Source: Acidobacteriota bacterium
GTDB lineage: Bacteria; Acidobacteriota; Terriglobia; Terriglobales; Acidobacteriaceae
Reading direction: 5' to 3'
Assembly: GCA_021799405.1 (NCBI GenBank)
Contig: JAJZAL010000020.1
Location: 1-37,008, forward strand
DNA: 37,008 nt
Part shown: positions 34,142-37,008 of the stretch, one piece after another
Layout of the letters: every line of letters begins with the position of its first letter
How positions within the stretch are numbered: the first letter of the stretch is position 1
Notes under the pieces: generated by a model
Databases searched by the model: none
What the model saw: only the letters and a program-made list of their open reading frames with translations
Told to the model about the DNA's origin: nothing
Made by a program: the position numbers and the translations under genes

Positions 34142-35659
34142 TTAGCTCAGAGGGACTACCTGCCCGGCCTTGACCCAGACGTCCTCATAGCAATACAGCC
34201 CGACCAAGGCCAGGACTGCGGCTACGATCGCAAACCCCAGAGAAAGCTGGCAGAAGAGAAACATGGCGCTCAAAACGATCGGGCCCACGAATCCGACGCC
34301 AACTGCCAATCCCCAGAACTGCCCCCGGTATTTGCCCTTCACCAGGGATCGATTTGCCAGCGCGGCATCTTCTGTCGCATGGGGCAGCGCGATCTCCGCC
34401 AGCACCATGGCCAGGCTCAGCAGCAGCGTGGAAAACAGAATAAGCGTGGAGTCCCGCAGAATATCGGACCGGGCGCCCATGGCAACGCCCGCGAGCAGCA
34501 CCACGCCAGCCCCAGCGGTGAGCGCCTGCACCAGCAGATGCCACAGGAAAAGCGGACTTTGCCATAGGTCACGGCTCTTGGCCTGGGCGAACAGAAACGC
34601 CGAATAACAGGCGCTCCCAATCGCAAAGGCGGCAGTCAACCACATCAGCGGATGTGGCACTGCTCCCGTGATGAAGCCCATCACCAGCCATGCAGTTGCG
34701 AGGCCGCCATAACCCATGAGGATATAGCCGCCTAACACCAGCCACGAGCGGAAGTTTGACTTCGTCATCAGGAAATAGAACCGGTCCGGCCGCTTCAAAT
34801 CGAAGATCAGGAGCAGAGAGGTTACGGCCAGCGCAATCAGCGCGATCAGCGGACAGATGACCGTAAAGAAATTGCCGGCTTGCCGGCACAGTTCCAGGAG
34901 AATTGCGGGGACCAGCAGCGCGCCAGCCGAAATGGACTTCGTCCACAGGTAGGCAGAAATCTTGCGCCCCCAAGGTGCGGAATGACGGACGTCGTAGACT
35001 TCACGCGTTAGGGTTGGATCGAAATCTTCCCGGGTCTTCGAGTCAGCACGGCGCTCGGCCCACATGTAACTGCTCTGCGCGGCCAACTGCGTCGGGCGCA
35101 GAAGATCGCCTTCGACGCCGACATAGAACACCTTTGGCTCGGTGCCCTTTTGCGGCTTGCGAACCGAGACCTTTTCCCGTGCGACAATCCGGCTAATGTT
35201 GCTGGCCGGATCGGCGAGATCGCCGGCGATGATGGCCTGCGTAGGACACACAATCACACAGGCCGGGTTCAACTCCGACTCGACACGATGAGCACAAAAG
35301 TTGCACTTCGCTGCCGTTTGGCTATTGGGATCAATATACAGCGCGTCATAAGGGCAAGCCTGCATGCAACCCTTGCAGCCTATGCAGCGCGAGTTGTCGA
35401 AATCCACGATGCCGTCAGCGCGCCGGAACAACGCACGGGTGGGGCAGATTTCTATGCAGGGAGCCGCATTGCAGTGATTGCACCGCAGCACGCTAAAATG
35501 GCGGCTTGTATTGGGAAACGCGCCTTTTTCCGCGTACTTGACCCAGGTGCGGAAGACGCCTACCGGTACATCATGCTCCTCTTTGCATGCAACCGTACAC
35601 GCATGGCAGCCGATACACCGGTTCTGATCGATGACAAAACCATAATTTTTAGGATGCAC
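34142..35659 (-). CDS. Fused [4Fe-4S] ferredoxin-NrfD subunit of the molybdoenzyme
   Basis: A 505-residue fusion of two normally separate subunits. Residues 1-~200 are a DmsB/PsrB-type ferredoxin with sixteen clustered cysteines for four [4Fe-4S] clusters (C15/18/21/25, C60/63/68/72, C92/95/98/102, C119/122/134/138; 'CIGCHACTVACKEEH', 'CIGCKGCMQACPYDA'). Residues ~245-500 are a NrfD/PsrC-type membrane anchor of about eight helices, with the marker 'DLKRPDRFYFLMTKSNFRSW'. It would pass electrons between the catalytic subunit and the quinone pool. GTG at 35659 is the start, with GGAG six bases upstream. There is no signal peptide, so the ferredoxin domain stays in the cytoplasm, consistent with the Tat-less catalytic partner. 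It is the first gene of the two-gene operon. Confidence 0.9.
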   Translation of the reverse strand: MHPKNYGFVIDQNRCIGCHACTVACKEEHDVPVGVFRTWVKYAEKGAFPNTSRHFSVLRCNHCNAAPCIEICPTRALFRRADGIVDFDNSRCIGCKGCMQACPYDALYIDPNSQTAAKCNFCAHRVESELNPACVIVCPTQAIIAGDLADPASNISRIVAREKVSVRKPQKGTEPKVFYVGVEGDLLRPTQLAAQSSYMWAERRADSKTREDFDPTLTREVYDVRHSAPWGRKISAYLWTKSISAGALLVPAILLELCRQAGNFFTVICPLIALIALAVTSLLLIFDLKRPDRFYFLMTKSNFRSWLVLGGYILMGYGGLATAWLVMGFITGAVPHPLMWLTAAFAIGSACYSAFLFAQAKSRDLWQSPLFLWHLLVQALTAGAGVVLLAGVAMGARSDILRDSTLILFSTLLLSLAMVLAEIALPHATEDAALANRSLVKGKYRGQFWGLAVGVGFVGPIVLSAMFLFCQLSLGFAIVAAVLALVGLYCYEDVWVKAGQVVPLS

Positions 35660-36327
35660 TCAAGGCTCCTGGGCGATCATCTAATCTGCGGCGCACGATC
35701 GAGCCGCCTATATGCTACTCACCTGTCTCTTACCTCGCTTGCGCTCTTACAACCTGCTTTGCGTTTGCATTTCCAACCGGGATGACCCAGTGCTCGCGCT
35801 CTCCTCGATGCGTCTGAACGGGAATGCACCCAAGATCCGGATCGTGATCTGAGATCGTAGTCCGCTGTATATACAACAGGAAACACCCTGGCCACCGTCC
35901 ACACCTTTTTACACCATCCGGCGGCACACGAAGAAGTTCAGGCCGAATTTCGTGGGAAAATTGTACGCCCCATGGCTTGTGAGTCGGAGGTCCTCCCTGC
36001 CGTACCCCGAGCTTGCGGGGATCGATCGGCCGGTCCGTTCCGTGGCGCTTTGGGATTGTGACGTCCCGCGGATGGCTGGATACAGTTTTAGTGCATTCTC
36101 GTCATTCGGCCGGCATCACGGACCCTTGCACCGCGGGAAGATCATCTCACAGTGAGCATGGAGTCTCAACGCTTGTTTTATTCTGTCAGCATGACTGCTC
36201 GCGATTGTTTGCGCCCTTGGCATTTTTCCCCGGCGTAGAGCAGACGACTCGCGGTTCGACGGCATCCTTCCCCGCCACTCGCGGTGCCGGAATCGCATTG
36301 CAAGAAATTTTCTTTCAGGGAGCGCAA
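35660..36327. promoter_or_regulatory. Divergent intergenic region between the molybdoenzyme operon and the MFS transporter
   Basis: 668 bases without a supportable gene. It should hold promoters for both directions. I see only a small palindrome, CTCAC-A-GTGAG (36146-36156), about 170 bases before the transporter start, and AT-rich patches near 35868-35880 and 36172-36185. Short open frames here lack recognisable content. Confidence 0.45.
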
Positions 36328-37008
36328 ATGGCGCAGTCAGCCACTGACTCTTCGGTGAAACCGCGGGACGCCGACAGTGAATTTCATTTTGATGAGACGT
36401 GGAAACCGCGGTTCAATCCGTGGGTCATCGCCTTCACGGTGACGCTGGCGACTTTCATGGAGGCGCTCGATTCCTCCATCGCCAACGTAGCGCTGCCGCA
36501 TATCGCCGGGGCGCTCGGCGCCAGTTACGACGAAGCCACCTGGATTCTGACCTCCTATCTGGTCTCGAACGCCATCGTGCTGCCCATCAGCGGCTGGATC
36601 GCCAACCGCATTGGCCGCAAGCGGTTCTACATGAGTTGCGTCGCCGCTTTCACCATTTTCTCTTTCTGTTGCGGCTTCACCAACTCCCTGACTCTGCTGA
36701 TCATCTTCCGCATCTGCCAGGGCGCGGCCGGCGGAGGCCTGCAGCCCAGCGAGCGCGCTATCCTGGCCGATACCTTCGCTCCCGAAAAACGCAGCGTCGC
36801 TTTCGCCATCTACGGGATGGCCGTCGTCGTCGCACCCGCCATCGGACCGACAATCGGTGGCTGGATTACCGACAACTATACCTGGCGCTGGATCTTCTTT
36901 CTCAATATCCCCGTCGGCATTCTCTCTCTCTTTCTCACCAACCGCATCGTGGAGGATCCGCCTTATCTGAAGCGCGTCCGCGAGAAACTCGGCAGCGTCG
37001 ACGGCATT
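36328..37008 (+). CDS. DHA2-family (EmrB/QacA-like) multidrug efflux transporter, 5' part
   Basis: The frame is open from ATG 36328 to the window end (227 codons so far, no stop), so the gene is cut by the window edge. AGGGAG lies about five bases before the ATG. The product begins with a ~35-residue soluble leader and then shows DHA2 signatures: 'TLATFMEALDSSIANVALPH' (helix 1, motif D1), 'ATWILTSYLVSNAIVLPISG', 'IANRIGRKRFYMSC' (motif A), 'RICQGAAGGGLQPSERAILAD' split over helix 4 (motif B), 'GMAVVVAPAIGPTIGGWITD' (motif C, the antiporter motif) and 'WRWIFFLNIPVG'. Members are 14-helix proton antiporters, often partnered by an EmrA-like adaptor and an outer-membrane channel, which would lie to the right. 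It diverges from the molybdoenzyme operon. Confidence 0.92.
   Translation, partial: MAQSATDSSVKPRDADSEFHFDETWKPRFNPWVIAFTVTLATFMEALDSSIANVALPHIAGALGASYDEATWILTSYLVSNAIVLPISGWIANRIGRKRFYMSCVAAFTIFSFCCGFTNSLTLLIIFRICQGAAGGGLQPSERAILADTFAPEKRSVAFAIYGMAVVVAPAIGPTIGGWITDNYTWRWIFFLNIPVGILSLFLTNRIVEDPPYLKRVREKLGSVDGI

Noticed and set aside
33046..34173. 375-codon plus-strand open frame opposite the molybdoenzyme
   Set aside because: Antisense shadow of a well-supported GC-rich gene; no recognisable domain.
36146..36156. CTCAC-A-GTGAG palindrome as a third copy of the GTRAG operator
   Set aside because: Only the 11-base palindrome resembles it; the CTTACG centre and outer bases are missing.
1..37008. 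CRISPR array, prophage module or antiphage system
   Set aside because: No regularly spaced 25-40-base repeats, no phage structural genes and no defence-type domains were found on either strand.

Overview
Organism: the window looks like an Acidobacteriota (Terriglobia/Acidobacteriaceae-like) chromosome. This is inferred from the Oar-type TonB-dependent receptors with an N-terminal carboxypeptidase-regulatory-like domain, the membrane-anchored regulator of a type common in that phylum, and the secreted Tat-dependent carbohydrate enzymes. No rRNA or tRNA gene was found to confirm it.

Layout. Positions 1-603 hold the 3' end of one Oar-like receptor. Positions 1037-3679 are mobile-element DNA: a complete ISAs1-family insertion sequence and a P4-type tyrosine integrase that has lost its catalytic half. 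Positions 3718-29374 form a polysaccharide-utilisation locus. Reading 5' to 3' on the minus strand from the right, it has an Oar-like TonB receptor, a frameshifted secreted protein of unknown function, a GH106-type alpha-L-rhamnosidase, a 1367-residue secreted protein with fibronectin type III repeats, an SGNH/GDSL esterase, a GH28 polygalacturonase-like enzyme and a 731-residue putative glycosidase. A plus-strand sulfatase broken by four in-frame stops then interrupts the series. It resumes with a second giant paralogue (1350 aa) and a transmembrane regulator. GH28 + GH106 + esterase suggests pectic rhamnogalacturonan as the substrate. Positions 29742-31000 are again mobile-element debris: a catalytically dead IS5-family copy and a 12-bp-periodic GGGGGTA repeat that resembles the one beside the left integrase. 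The locus is thus bracketed by mobile-element scars and may be an acquired island.

Positions 31294-35659 encode a two-gene complex iron-sulfur molybdoenzyme: a Tat-less catalytic subunit, and a fused 4x[4Fe-4S] ferredoxin/NrfD membrane subunit. Diverging from it, a DHA2-family (EmrB/QacA-like) efflux transporter starts at 36328 and runs off the window.

Most notable: a paralogous pair of very large uncharacterised secreted proteins; a full-length sulfatase frame with four stops and no frameshift; a 30-bp element found at two promoter-like places 20 kb apart; and integrase-associated 12-bp repeats at both sides of the locus. All functional names are from my own motif recognition; no database search was possible.
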